The notes below the pieces were generated by a model, which saw nothing but the letters and a program-made list of their open reading frames with translations, was not told the origin of the DNA and did not search any database. Positions 1 through 7,990 of a DNA stretch of 64,000 bases are shown piece after piece (the first letter of the stretch is position 1; each line of letters starts with the position of its first letter). The DNA lies in NCBI RefSeq assembly GCF_001514265.1, contig NZ_KQ948989.1:877610-941609 (forward strand), read 5' to 3'. This stretch comes from Streptomyces resistomycificus. GTDB taxonomy: Bacteria; Actinomycetota; Actinomycetes; Streptomycetales; Streptomycetaceae. The translations under genes were made by a program, and so were the position numbers.

Positions 1-2
1 AC

Positions 3-380
3 GCGTTCCAGGTGTCACTGGGGATCGCGCGCAACACATTGACGGACCGGTTGCGCCGGCTGGTGGACGAGGGGCTGCTGGAGAAACGGCCGTACCAGAC
101 GGAGCCGGTTCGGTACGACTACGTGCTCACGGAGAAGGGGCGCGACTTCTACGGTGTGCTGCTGGTGATGAACCGGTGGGGGGACCGCTGGCTGTCCGGT
201 GAAGAGGGCCCTCCGGTAGTCATGCATCACGAGGTCTGCGGACAGGAAGCCCATGCCGAGGTGGTGTGTTCTTCCTGCGGCGAGCAGATGACCGCGGAGA
301 ACACCAGTCCTCGGATGGGCCCCGGCTATCCGCCACATCTGGCCGAACGGCCGGATGTGCGGGAGCGTTTCGCCGGCTGA
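3..380 (+). CDS. HxlR-family transcriptional regulator, 5' truncated by window edge
   Basis: The reading frame is already open at the first base, so the true start lies outside the window. What remains is the second half of a winged helix-turn-helix protein of the HxlR family: a recognition-helix segment (SLGIARNTLTDRL), then a wing with LLEKRPYQ and the YVLTEKGRDF motif that typifies the family, then a dimerisation helix with RWGDRW. The C-terminal tail has three CxxC-like cysteines (HHEVCG, CSSCG), seen in a subset of HxlR proteins and possibly metal-binding or redox-sensing. It precedes the SRPBCC/LLM pair by about 110 bp on the same strand and may regulate it; that is inference. The family call is firm, the ligand unknown. 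Confidence 0.85.
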   Translation, partial: AFQVSLGIARNTLTDRLRRLVDEGLLEKRPYQTEPVRYDYVLTEKGRDFYGVLLVMNRWGDRWLSGEEGPPVVMHHEVCGQEAHAEVVCSSCGEQMTAENTSPRMGPGYPPHLAERPDVRERFAG

Positions 381-494
381 CTCAGCGGCTCTGCCGGGGC
401 TGCGGTTTCCCTTGACATGCGAGTCTATCTACGCAACTTTACTGGTCACGTCTGGTCGTGGAAGTTCTCGGATCGGCATGGAGGCTGCAGGAAC

Positions 495-1028
495 ATGGAG
501 TGGACAGGCGCGCGCTATGCGGACAAGCCGACGGTGGAGGTCCGCACCTGGATCGCTGCTCCGCCCGAACAGGTGTGGACGCTCGTGTCCGACATCGAGC
601 TGATGCCGCGTATGAGCTCCGAACTGCAGCACGTCGAATGGCTGGACGGCAGGACCGCCCCTGCTCTGGGAGCCAGGTTCATCGGCCGGAGCAAGCACGA
701 GGCACTCGGGGAGTGGACCACCACATCCCACATCGTCGAGTACGAGCCGCCGAGGCTGCTTGCCTGGGGCGTCGAGAACCCGCAGAACCCAACGGCGATC
801 TGGCGGTTCACGTTGGAGCCGCAGGGCGGTGGCACTCTGCTGAGCGAATGGATGCAGATGGGGCCGGCCCCTTCGGGCCTCTCCTTCGCCATCGATCGCA
901 TGCCGGAGAAGGAGCAGAAGATCGTCTTCGTGCGCATGCGGGAGTTCGAGGCCAACATGACCATCACCCTCGAAGAGATCAAGAAGCTGGCCGAGAGGGC
1001 CCGGCCCGCGGGCGAGGCGAGGCTCTGA
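495..1028 (+). CDS. SRPBCC-family (START/Bet v1-like) protein
   Basis: 177-residue protein with the START/Bet v1-like helix-grip fold: an early VRTWIAAPPEQVWTLVSDIE segment, which is the classic SRPBCC opening, a central strand-rich region, and a long C-terminal helix (residues about 140-170). Such proteins bind hydrophobic ligands in a deep pocket or act as cyclases/aromatases; nothing here fixes the ligand. The ATG at 495 is chosen because GGAGG lies at 480-484, 10 bases upstream; the frame stays open to 417 but without a better ribosome site. Its stop overlaps the ATG of the next gene by one base (TGATG), so the two are translationally coupled and probably work on the same substrate. Confidence 0.85.
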   Translation: MEWTGARYADKPTVEVRTWIAAPPEQVWTLVSDIELMPRMSSELQHVEWLDGRTAPALGARFIGRSKHEALGEWTTTSHIVEYEPPRLLAWGVENPQNPTAIWRFTLEPQGGGTLLSEWMQMGPAPSGLSFAIDRMPEKEQKIVFVRMREFEANMTITLEEIKKLAERARPAGEARL

Positions 1029-2089
1029 TGCGTACCTCCACCACGATCGAAGCTTCCGGGAGCGACTGGCGGGAGATCGTCGCCTATGTCACCGAGGCGG
1101 AGAAGCTCGGTCTCGACATCTGCTGGGTGGCGGAGGCGTGGGGCTCCGAGGCTCCCTCGCCGTTGGGCTACCTCGCGGCGAAGACCGAGCGCATGCTCCT
1201 CGGATCCGGAATCATCCAACTCGGCACCCGCACGCCGATGGCCATCGCCCGCGCCGCGATCACACTGTCGCAGATCTCCCAGGGGCGCTTCCTTCTCGGA
1301 CTGGGCCCCTCCGGGCCGCAGGTGATCGAGGGGCTGCACGGCGTGCCCTTCGCCCGGCCGCTGGTGCGGATGCGGGAGACCGTCGAGATCGTGCGGGAGG
1401 CCGCCGCGGGCGGCAAAGTCTCCTACTCAGGACAGGAGTTCCGGATTCCACTGCCGGGCGCGGAGGCGAAGCCCATGCGTCTGTCGATGCGTGCCGAGCA
1501 TGACATTCCGGTCTACCTCGCCACCCTCTCGCCGAAGATGCTGCACCTGACCGGTGAGATCGCCGATGGGTGGCTGGGCACCAGTTTCGTGCCCGAGGGC
1601 GCCAAGGAGGCGTACTTCGACCACCTGGACCAGGGCCTGGCCGCCGCCGGTCGCGCCCGTGCCGACCTCGACATCTGCCAAGGTGCCGAGGTCGCCTTCG
1701 CGGACGACGAGGACGCGCTGAGCGCGATGGTGGCCGGACGCAAGAAGGAACTGGCCTTCAGCCTCGGCGGCATGGGTTCCGCGTCCACGAACTTCTACAA
1801 CAACGCCTACAGCCGCCAGGGTTGGGCCGAGGTGGCGGCCGAAGTCCGGACGCGATGGCAGGCTGGGGACCGGGACGGCGCGGCCGGCTTGGTCACCGAC
1901 GAAATGGTCCTGGCGACCACTCTGATCGGAACCGAGGCCATGGTGCGCCAGCGGCTGCGTGTGTGGCGCGACGCCGGTGTGGACACCGTACGTTTTTATC
2001 CGGCCGGAGAGACCCTCGACGCTCGGCTCACCACTCTCGGCCGGGCCATCGACCTGGTCCGTGACATCGAGGACGAGGCGGCACGGTAG
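1028..2089 (+). CDS. LLM-class flavin-dependent oxidoreductase
   Basis: 353-residue TIM-barrel protein of the bacterial-luciferase-like monooxygenase superfamily, which uses FMN or F420. Family marks are the N-terminal helix EAEKLGLDICWVAEAWG, the strand TERMLLGSGIIQLGTRTP, the ISQGRFLLGLGPSGPQV segment, and the C-terminal IADGWLG and LIGTEAMVRQRL motifs. In actinomycetes many relatives of this length are F420-dependent; the sequence alone does not settle F420 versus FMN. It starts with the ATG overlapping the stop of the SRPBCC gene. A two-gene unit of pocket protein plus oxidoreductase suggests oxidation of a small hydrophobic molecule. Confidence 0.88.
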   Translation: MRTSTTIEASGSDWREIVAYVTEAEKLGLDICWVAEAWGSEAPSPLGYLAAKTERMLLGSGIIQLGTRTPMAIARAAITLSQISQGRFLLGLGPSGPQVIEGLHGVPFARPLVRMRETVEIVREAAAGGKVSYSGQEFRIPLPGAEAKPMRLSMRAEHDIPVYLATLSPKMLHLTGEIADGWLGTSFVPEGAKEAYFDHLDQGLAAAGRARADLDICQGAEVAFADDEDALSAMVAGRKKELAFSLGGMGSASTNFYNNAYSRQGWAEVAAEVRTRWQAGDRDGAAGLVTDEMVLATTLIGTEAMVRQRLRVWRDAGVDTVRFYPAGETLDARLTTLGRAIDLVRDIEDEAAR

Positions 2090-2474
2090 CGGCACGTCAC
2101 CGCGTTCGGCCAGGACAGTCAGGAGCCGTTCGATCGGCGGCTGGGCCACCGTGTCGTTGATGAGCCGGCACTGCTCCACCAGCACCAAGGGCGCCGGGGC
2201 CATCAGCTCTCGATGCAGGGGATCGTCGACGGTCCGCCGCAAGAAGGTGTGCGTGCGACGACGTAGACGACGAGGTCGTCCTTTGATGCCACAGGATCCT
2301 CTGACGCACCTCGGCCGCCCTGCTCGACGACATCGACCGCTGCGCGGACGCGACCAAGCAGGCGCTTGGGTCGCTGCAACTGTCCCGCGCCGCCTTCGAC
2401 TCGAAGCTCGCCGTTGAGGTCCTCGAGAAGGGCATCGAGAACACCCTCGCGTGAATGTGCTGAGCAGTGCGGAA
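2090..2474. other. Convergent spacer with decayed coding remnants
   Basis: 385 bp between the convergent LLM and SDR genes with no intact gene. Two stretches still look protein-like. On the plus strand a frame ending with TGA at 2452-2454 reads about 45 residues including ALLDDIDRCADATKQALG. On the minus strand about 2120-2290 reads RTVDDPLHRELMAPAPLV and IERLLTVLAERGD, resembling the C-terminal helices of a TetR-type regulator. Neither has a credible start, so I read the spacer as a graveyard of two genes. Identities are tentative. Confidence 0.4.
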
Positions 2475-3302
2475 TCAGGCCGGATCGACGAATATGTCGA
2501 GCGCGAGATCACCCTCGAAGCCGGCAGGGCTGTAGACGGACAGGTCGGTGACGCCCTCGTCCGACAGGACCTCGTCGTCGATGAACAGGTTGCCGGTGCA
2601 CTTCCGCGCGTCACGTGTGACGACGGCGTACGCGGCGTCGGCCATGATCTGTGGGCTGCGGGCCTGCCCGGCGCCACCGACCACATTGCGTACAGCAGCC
2701 GTGTCGATCAGGGTTCGCGGCCACAACGAGTTGGCGGCGATACCGTCGGCGGCGAGCTCCTCCGCGAGCCCGATGGTGCACAGACTCATGCCGTACTTCG
2801 ACAGCGTGTAACCGAGATGCTTCCCCACCCAGTGCGGCGCGAGGTTCAACGGCGGGGAGAGCGTGAGGACATGCGGATTCTCCGCCTCGCGCAGGTGCGG
2901 GATAGCGGCCTTGCTCAGCAGGAACGTGCCACGCGTGTTGATGTCCTGCATCAGGTCGTACCGCTTCATCTCCAGCTGCTCCGACGACGACAGGTCGATC
3001 GCGCTGGCGTTGTTCACCACGATGTCGATGCCACCGAAGGCACTGACCGCCGCGTTGACAGCGGTGCGCACATCGACCTCGTTTCGGACGTCACCGACGA
3101 CGGCCAGCCCCTTGCCGCCCGCCCGCTCAACCTCATCGACAGCGGTGTGCACCGTGCCTTCCAGCTTCGGGTGCGGCACCGCGGTCTTGGCGAGCATCAC
3201 CACGTTCGCCCCGTCGCGGGCCGCGCGCAGGGCGATGGCGAGTCCGATGCCGCGGCTGCCTCCCGACATCAGGATGGTCTTGTCGGCCAGCGTCTGTGTC
3301 AT
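2475..3302 (-). CDS. SDR-family oxidoreductase, HSDL2-like
   Basis: 275-residue classical short-chain dehydrogenase. Nucleotide-binding SGGSRGIG is at 13-20, NNA at 97-99, catalytic Ser at about 149, and YxxxK at Tyr165/Lys169. The distinctive segment around residues 40-52 (AVPHPKLEGTVHT) and the C-terminal part resemble the HSDL2-like subgroup (PRK08278-type), whose substrates are poorly defined, probably fatty or steroid-like alcohols. The ATG at 3302 is preceded by GGAGG with a 7-base spacer. It is divergent from the acyl-CoA dehydrogenase gene, sharing a 63-bp promoter region with a direct repeat, so both may be controlled together in a lipid or branched-acyl degradation step. Confidence 0.88.
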   Translation of the reverse strand: MTQTLADKTILMSGGSRGIGLAIALRAARDGANVVMLAKTAVPHPKLEGTVHTAVDEVERAGGKGLAVVGDVRNEVDVRTAVNAAVSAFGGIDIVVNNASAIDLSSSEQLEMKRYDLMQDINTRGTFLLSKAAIPHLREAENPHVLTLSPPLNLAPHWVGKHLGYTLSKYGMSLCTIGLAEELAADGIAANSLWPRTLIDTAAVRNVVGGAGQARSPQIMADAAYAVVTRDARKCTGNLFIDDEVLSDEGVTDLSVYSPAGFEGDLALDIFVDPA

Positions 3303-3329
3303 GGTCGAACCTCCGAAATTGATTGCTGA

Positions 3330-3356
3330 GCTAATGATACGTGATGCTAATGGTAT
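3330..3356. promoter_or_regulatory. Direct repeat GCTAATGnTA in divergent promoter
   Basis: GCTAATGATAC (3330-3340) and GCTAATGGTAT (3346-3356) are near-identical direct repeats 16 bp apart in the short, comparatively AT-rich gap between the SDR and acyl-CoA dehydrogenase genes. They sit where a regulator would cover both promoters. The cognate regulator is unknown; the MarR gene at 4726 is a candidate. Confidence 0.5.
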
Positions 3357-3365
3357 CTTCCCCGT

Positions 3366-4592
3366 ATGACTTCCACTCCCACACGCCAGATCGACCGGCT
3401 CTACCACGAGCTCCTCGCCCCCAAAGAGACTCAGTCCGTTCGCGCTGCCGTGCGCCGGATCGCAGAGCACGAAGTGGCTCCGCACGCCGTGGCGATCGCG
3501 GGGGGCGACGAGCGCACGGACGGCTTCCCCCGGCATGTGTTTGACGGGCTTGCGTCGGCGGGGGTCTTCCGGATCCCCTTCCCCGGCGAGGTCGGCGGCG
3601 ACGGTCTGACCCACCCGGCGACCGCCACCGCCGCGGCCGTCGAGGAACTGGCCTACTACTCCAGCAGCGTCGCGGCCGTCTTCGATGTGCACTGCATCCT
3701 GGCGGGCAACGCCCTGCGGCAGGGCACCGAGGAGCAGCAGCAGCGATGGCTGCGAAAGGTCGCGGAGGGCTCAGTGGTCGGCGCGTTCGCCACCACCGAG
3801 CCGAACGCCTCAAGTGACCTGTCCCCGCAGGCGGTTCAGGCCGAGGCGATTCGCACCGAGGCCGGCTGGGTGCTGAACGGCCACAAGCGGTGGATCTCCA
3901 ACTCGCCCGTCGCCGGGTTCGTGGTGGTTCTCGCCCGCACCGGCACCCGGCTGAGCATGTTCATCGTCGACACGGCACTTCCCGGAGTGGAAGTCGGCCT
4001 TCCCGACCGCAAGATGGGCAACCGCGGCCAGCTCACCGCGGACATCCGCTTCACGGATGTGCACCTGACCGACGACGACCTTCTCGGCGGCGCCGAGGGA
4101 CACGGACTGCGCCATGCGCTGTCCACCCTGACCTATGGCCGGATCGGCATCGCGGCTGCCGGGGTCGGCATGGCGCAGGCCGCCTTCGACCACACGGTGG
4201 CCCACCTGTCGACGCGACACGCCTTCGGCAAGCCGGTGGCCGCCAACCAGCACTGGCAGTTCCTGCTCGCCGAACGGGCCACCGAGATCGAGAACGCCCG
4301 CACCCTCTACACCAAGGCCGCCCTGCGCCTGGACGCGGGCAACCCGTCCCCGGAGCCCGAGGCCGCGATGGCGAAGTACTACGCCACCAAGCTGTCGGTG
4401 GACATGGCGCGCGACGCCGTCCAGGCCTTCGGAGGCCTCGGCTTCGCGCGCGAACTGGGTGCCGACGGCAGCCCCGGCCCCGTCGAGGCGATCTACCGGG
4501 ACAGCAAGATCGGCGAGATCTATGAGGGCACCAACGAGATCCAGAAGTGGGTCATAGCCCGGCAGATCTTCGGTCGGGCCATCGTCGGCTGA
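3366..4592 (+). CDS. Acyl-CoA dehydrogenase family protein
   Basis: 408-residue FAD enzyme with the three acyl-CoA dehydrogenase regions: helical N-terminal domain (1-125), beta domain with FATTEPNASSDL and GHKRWISNSP (about 140-240), and C-terminal helices with RHAFGKPV, AVQAFGGLGFA and IYEGTNEIQKW. The Glu of YEG (E387) is at the position of the catalytic base used by most short/medium-chain members. It would oxidise an acyl-CoA to its 2,3-enoyl form using an electron-transfer flavoprotein. The ATG lies 9 bases after the second GCTAATG repeat with no clear ribosome site, so the message may be leaderless. Substrate chain is not predictable here. Confidence 0.88.
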   Translation: MTSTPTRQIDRLYHELLAPKETQSVRAAVRRIAEHEVAPHAVAIAGGDERTDGFPRHVFDGLASAGVFRIPFPGEVGGDGLTHPATATAAAVEELAYYSSSVAAVFDVHCILAGNALRQGTEEQQQRWLRKVAEGSVVGAFATTEPNASSDLSPQAVQAEAIRTEAGWVLNGHKRWISNSPVAGFVVVLARTGTRLSMFIVDTALPGVEVGLPDRKMGNRGQLTADIRFTDVHLTDDDLLGGAEGHGLRHALSTLTYGRIGIAAAGVGMAQAAFDHTVAHLSTRHAFGKPVAANQHWQFLLAERATEIENARTLYTKAALRLDAGNPSPEPEAAMAKYYATKLSVDMARDAVQAFGGLGFARELGADGSPGPVEAIYRDSKIGEIYEGTNEIQKWVIARQIFGRAIVG

Positions 4593-4674
4593 CGACTCAG
4601 GACACACCGGCCGTAAGTCGGCGGAGGGTGGGGAGTCCCGCCGGCCTGCGGCGGTCCTGGCGCCTCGGGCTTTC

Positions 4675-4703
4675 TCGTACGATGGACAGGACCATACGTA
4701 CGA
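4675..4703. promoter_or_regulatory. Near-perfect inverted repeat upstream of marR-type gene
   Basis: TCGTACGATGG (4675-4685) faces CCATACGTACGA (4692-4703) across six bases, an almost perfect inverted repeat with one extra A. It ends 22 bp before the ATG of the MarR gene, the usual place of an autoregulatory MarR operator. Confidence 0.6.
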
Positions 4704-4725
4704 CTAACCATGGGCGGGTTAAACG

Positions 4726-5220
4726 ATGTCCGAGGCTCCGCTGGTACCGGGGACAGTGGCCGAACACACCATCTGCCTGCTGGTCAAACTCGGACAGGTG
4801 GCGTTCAGGATCGCCGAGGACGGCATCGGCGGGACCGGCCTGCGAGTGCGGCATTACAGCGTCCTGCAGGCTTTGGCGGACAACGGTGCCATGCCGCAAC
4901 TGGCACTTGGCTCGTTCCTGCGCATCGACCCCGCGACGATGGTGACGAGTCTCGACGACCTGGAGCGCGCCGGATACGCGGAGCGGACACGAGATCCGCA
5001 GGATCGTCGCCGCTACGCCGTGGACATCACCGCCGAAGGGCGCAAGGTCCTGGCCCGCCTCAACCGCACACTCGTCGATCTCGACGGCGAAATCCTCGCA
5101 GACCTGGGCACCACGGAACGACAGTCGCTTCACGTCCTGCTGGACGGTCTCGCGGGAAGCCCCGCTCTGACCTCCCTGTTCGACACCGTCCGGGAGCAGA
5201 ACGGTGGGAAACGGGCTTAA
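4726..5220 (+). CDS. MarR-family transcriptional regulator
   Basis: 164-residue winged-helix protein. The MarR core runs from about residue 35 to 120: LRVRHYSVLQALADNG, the recognition helix LRIDPATMVTSLDDLERAGY, and the wing ERTRDPQDRRRYAVDITAEGRKVL with the DRR motif typical of the family. MarR dimers usually repress a neighbouring gene and release DNA when they bind a phenolic or lipophilic compound. An inverted repeat directly upstream (4675-4703) suggests autoregulation. Likely targets are the acyl-CoA dehydrogenase/SDR pair; this is inference from position. Confidence 0.88.
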   Translation: MSEAPLVPGTVAEHTICLLVKLGQVAFRIAEDGIGGTGLRVRHYSVLQALADNGAMPQLALGSFLRIDPATMVTSLDDLERAGYAERTRDPQDRRRYAVDITAEGRKVLARLNRTLVDLDGEILADLGTTERQSLHVLLDGLAGSPALTSLFDTVREQNGGKRA

Positions 5221-5266
5221 CGGCTCTAGGGGATCGCCCCGGGGTATAGCGGTCCTCGGGCATGAC

Positions 5267-5287
5267 CCGCCGGGCCTTCTCCGGCGG
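5267..5287. terminator. Hairpin between convergent genes
   Basis: CCGCCGG (5267-5273), a 7-base loop, then CCGGCGG (5281-5287). It lies between the MarR gene (ends 5220, plus) and the hydrolase gene (ends 5423, minus) and could stop transcription from both sides. There is no T tract, as is common in high-GC actinomycetes. A short minus-strand frame beginning near 5356 (reading VAEIQIEFDVPPEKARRV) also looks like a coding remnant. Confidence 0.45.
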
Positions 5288-5422
5288 AACATCGAACTCG
5301 ATCTGAATCTCTGCCACGCGCTGCTCGTTTGCATGCCACGACGCTGTCAGGCACATGGTCGAACCTGGTCCCCGTCCCGCACTACACCCGAACGGGGGTG
5401 GCTACGGCGCTCTCGGGTGCGG

Positions 5423-6303
5423 TCACGCCTCCGCGTTCAGCAGGTCGGCCAGCAGGTCGGGCCGTTCCAAGGCGATGAAGTGGCCTGCGCCCGGCACCTG
5501 CGTGAAATCGGCGGCCGGCAGCAGCTCCTTGTCGGCTTGCCGGTCCGACGGCCGCGACCAGTCCTTCTCCCCGTAGACGAGGTGGACGGGTGCCTTGACC
5601 TCGGGGTAGCGGGAGCGGGCGGCGATGAGACTGGGCAGGGCCTGGTACACGGCCCGGGCGACGGTCGGGTAGCCGGGGCGGCTGCCCACCTGGAGGAGCT
5701 CGTTCACGTAGTCCTCCGGCAGCGCGCTCTTGTCGACCAGCCCGCCCTGCAGGATCCTGCGGAGGGCGGCCTTGGGCTCCACCCCGGCGACCACCGGGCC
5801 CACCCCCGGAGTGAGGACACCGCCGACCACCACACGGGCGAGAAGACTGGACCGGGCGATCCCGCCGGGGAAGTCGTACGTGTTCACCGCGACGACGCGC
5901 CGGACCCGCTCGGGCAGGTCGGCCGCGGTGGTCAGGGCGAGCACCGCTCCCATGGACTCCCCGACCAGGGTCACGTCGTGGAGGTCGAGTTCGGTGAGGA
6001 GTCGCTTGACGCCCGCGCGCATGGCCGGCTCGTCGTACGACGCCCCGGGCACGATCTCGGAGTAGCCCATCCCCGGCAGGTCGAGGGCGTACACGGTGTA
6101 CTGGTCCGAGATCAGGGGGATGAGGGAGCGGAAGTGCTCGGCCTGGGTGCGCACGGTGTGCAGCAGGACCACGGGAGCGCCGGTGCCCGCTCTGAGGTAG
6201 CGCAGGGTCCCCTCGTCGCTGCGGTGTCCTGCGCGCGGGGCGATGGTGTGGCTCTGGTGGTTCCCGGGATGTGAATCGTGGGACGTGGCTCTGGGCTGGG
6301 CAT
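5423..6303 (-). CDS. Alpha/beta-hydrolase, probable frameshift near the N-terminus
   Basis: Alpha/beta-hydrolase fold: oxyanion region VVLLHTVRTQAEHFRSL, nucleophile elbow GESMG, then a late Asp in YGEKDW and His in PGAGHF, a complete Ser-Asp-His set. The conserved part begins at GTLRYLRAG near 6220. An ATG at 6303 with a good ribosome site (AGGGAAG, 8 bases away) opens a natural-looking leader (PTIHIPGTTRATPSPRA), but that leader is one base out of frame with the hydrolase; the in-frame sequence upstream looks random. A one-base deletion or read error near 6205-6222 would explain this. The alternative is a GTG at 6379 in frame with the body. Two TetR-type operators lie just upstream. Substrate unknown. 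Confidence 0.75.
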
Positions 6304-6402
6304 CTCGCTGACTTCCCTGTGTGTGAACTGCTGCGGACGGGTGATTCGGATCGGGCCCGCCCGAAGGGGGCGTGACCACTGACCAGCCCTTGGATTCATT
6401 GA

Positions 6403-6443
6403 GAAACCGACCGGTTTCCATCATCGTAAACCGATCGGTTTCC
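6403..6443. promoter_or_regulatory. Two copies of AAACCGnnCGGTTT operator
   Basis: GAAACCGACCGGTTTCC (6403-6419) and TAAACCGATCGGTTTCC (6427-6443) are two copies of one palindrome, centres 24 bp apart. They resemble TetR-family operators and sit immediately beside a plus-strand TetR N-terminal remnant and upstream of the minus-strand hydrolase gene. The regulator gene itself is broken. Confidence 0.75.
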
Positions 6444-6476
6444 GAGTGCAAGGCTGAGGTTGCCATCCGCAGCAAC

Positions 6477-6562
6477 AGGGTCGGCGCACAGGAGAGGCGC
6501 GAGAGTGTCATCCGTGCAGCGGTCGCCGATTCCGCACTCGAGGGCTACACGGCACGCCCGTC
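6477..6562 (+). pseudogene. TetR-family regulator, N-terminal fragment
   Basis: The plus frame through 6486-6560 reads QERRESVIRAAVADSALEGY, the usual first helix of a TetR DNA-binding domain, then loses similarity (TARPSTPLRPLG). No recognition helix follows and no proper start precedes it. It is divergent from the hydrolase gene across two palindromic operators, which is where an autoregulated TetR gene would sit. I infer a deletion removed most of the gene. Confidence 0.6.
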
Positions 6563-6667
6563 AACACCCTTACGGCCGCTGGGCTCCGCGTGGTTGCGGG
6601 GAATCGAGGGCGGGAGCCATCGGCCTGGGGAGGGCGCGGTCGCGGCGCCTGCTCGAAAGGGGATGCG

Positions 6668-6832
6668 TCAGTGCATGCCTGCCGCGTCGAGGGGGTGGTC
6701 GCGGTGGGCGTGACGAGCCCTGTCGGATCGTCGGCTCCGATCCCCGCGCGGGCGCTGGCGCCGTCGAAGACCAGGCTGAGCTGTCGGGCCAGCGGGTGCC
6801 GGCGACCTTGCCGCGGGTGCACAAGTGCGTGC
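6668..6832 (-). pseudogene. TetR-family regulator, C-terminal fragment with frameshift
   Basis: The minus strand reads ARQLSLVFDGASARAGIGAD from about 6795 and then, after a frame change near 6690, LDAAGMH followed by a stop at 6668. This matches the common end of TetR/AcrR proteins (a LLYDGA helix and a terminal ALLDAA helix). It is on the opposite strand from the N-terminal fragment at 6477-6562, so the two probably come from different genes or an inversion. Confidence 0.5.
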
Positions 6833-6916
6833 CGTCGGACCGATGTCCGCGGTCGGAAGCACGTGGCCCGTCACCGACCGGTGACGGGCCGAGGGGTCGC
6901 GGGGGACCCGGAGAGG

Positions 6917-7897
6917 TCAGAACATCGTGTTGTCGTTGGCGGAGGTGGCCGGGACGTCCTGTACGGCGTCCCAGTGCTCGATGATCTTGAGCTTGCCGTT
7001 CTTCTGCTTCGTGACCCGGAAGATGTCCACGACCGACTGACCGCGGTCCTCGGGGCTGAGGCGGTAGTGGGCGTGGATGGCGACGTAGTCCTTGTCGGCG
7101 ATGACGCGCTTGCGCTCCACGATCAGGTTCGGGAACTGGCGGAAGAAATCGGTGAACTGCTCACGCAGACCGGCCGAGCCGCTGGGGATGGTCGGGTTGT
7201 GCTGGTAGTACTCAGGCGCGAGGTACTTGACGGCCTCGGGGTTCTTGTCGACGAGGAGGGTGTCGAAGTAACTGGTGGCGATCTTCTCGCTGAGCGCTGT
7301 GCTCCAGCGCGGGCCGCTGGGCTGGTTCGTGTGCGGATTGCTGACCGTACCGAACATGTCGTTGCCGTTGACGCTGGTCGCCGGCACGTCCTGGACCGTG
7401 TCCCAGTGCTCGGCGATCATGCCGCTCCTGGGGTCGAAGCGGAAGATGTCGACCACGGCCGTGCCACGGGTGCCGGGCTCGTAGACGGGGTTGGAGTGCA
7501 CCAGGACCAGGTTGCCCTGGGCGAGGACCCGCTTCACGTTGTACTGGTGGTCCGGGAAGCGCGCGGTCCAGTCGCGGATGAAGTTCTTGATCGCTTCCCG
7601 GCCGTTGGGCGCGGCGGGGTTGTGCTGGACGTAGTCCTCGCGGATGTACCGGTCGGCGACCTTGAGGTTGCCCTCCTCGAAGAGCTGGGTGAGGACGTGG
7701 ACGGCGACGCGCTTGTTGCGCTCCTGCGTGGCGGGGCTCGTGTACGGGGCGTCGAGGCCGAGGCCCAGGCCGCTGTGGGACGGCGCGGAGGCGGTGGCCG
7801 TGGCGGCGGGCGCGAAGCCGGCCACGGCTCCTACGGTCGCCGCGGCCAGGAGGGTGGCTATGGCCTTACGGGGCAGCCGGCTGGCGCTGTTCGACAT
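6917..7897 (-). CDS. Exported protein with two NTF2/SnoaL-like domains
   Basis: 326 residues. An N-terminal signal peptide (basic RLPRK, hydrophobic stretch to about residue 27, Ala-rich cleavage region) is followed by two similar SnoaL-like domains, about 55-185 and 205-326. Each contains YxQHNP, a PDHQ/PNLI strand, the pair VxxHxxY/VxIHAHY, and a closing EHWDxVQDVPATS motif, so the protein arose by internal duplication. NTF2-fold proteins form a cone-shaped pocket that binds or isomerises small hydrophobic compounds; secreted double-domain forms have no defined role that I know of. ATG at 7897 follows GGAGA. It precedes a YceI gene about 90 bp away, reading the other way in the transcript order (YceI is upstream). 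Confidence 0.82.
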   Translation of the reverse strand: MSNSASRLPRKAIATLLAAATVGAVAGFAPAATATASAPSHSGLGLGLDAPYTSPATQERNKRVAVHVLTQLFEEGNLKVADRYIREDYVQHNPAAPNGREAIKNFIRDWTARFPDHQYNVKRVLAQGNLVLVHSNPVYEPGTRGTAVVDIFRFDPRSGMIAEHWDTVQDVPATSVNGNDMFGTVSNPHTNQPSGPRWSTALSEKIATSYFDTLLVDKNPEAVKYLAPEYYQHNPTIPSGSAGLREQFTDFFRQFPNLIVERKRVIADKDYVAIHAHYRLSPEDRGQSVVDIFRVTKQKNGKLKIIEHWDAVQDVPATSANDNTMF

Positions 7898-7990
7898 GGG
7901 GGTTCTCCGATGCTGTGCGGACGGCGGTGGACGCGTCCGCGGGTGTCTGGTGGGGGATCGGGAGTAAAGGGCGAGGGTGCCCGTGTGGGC

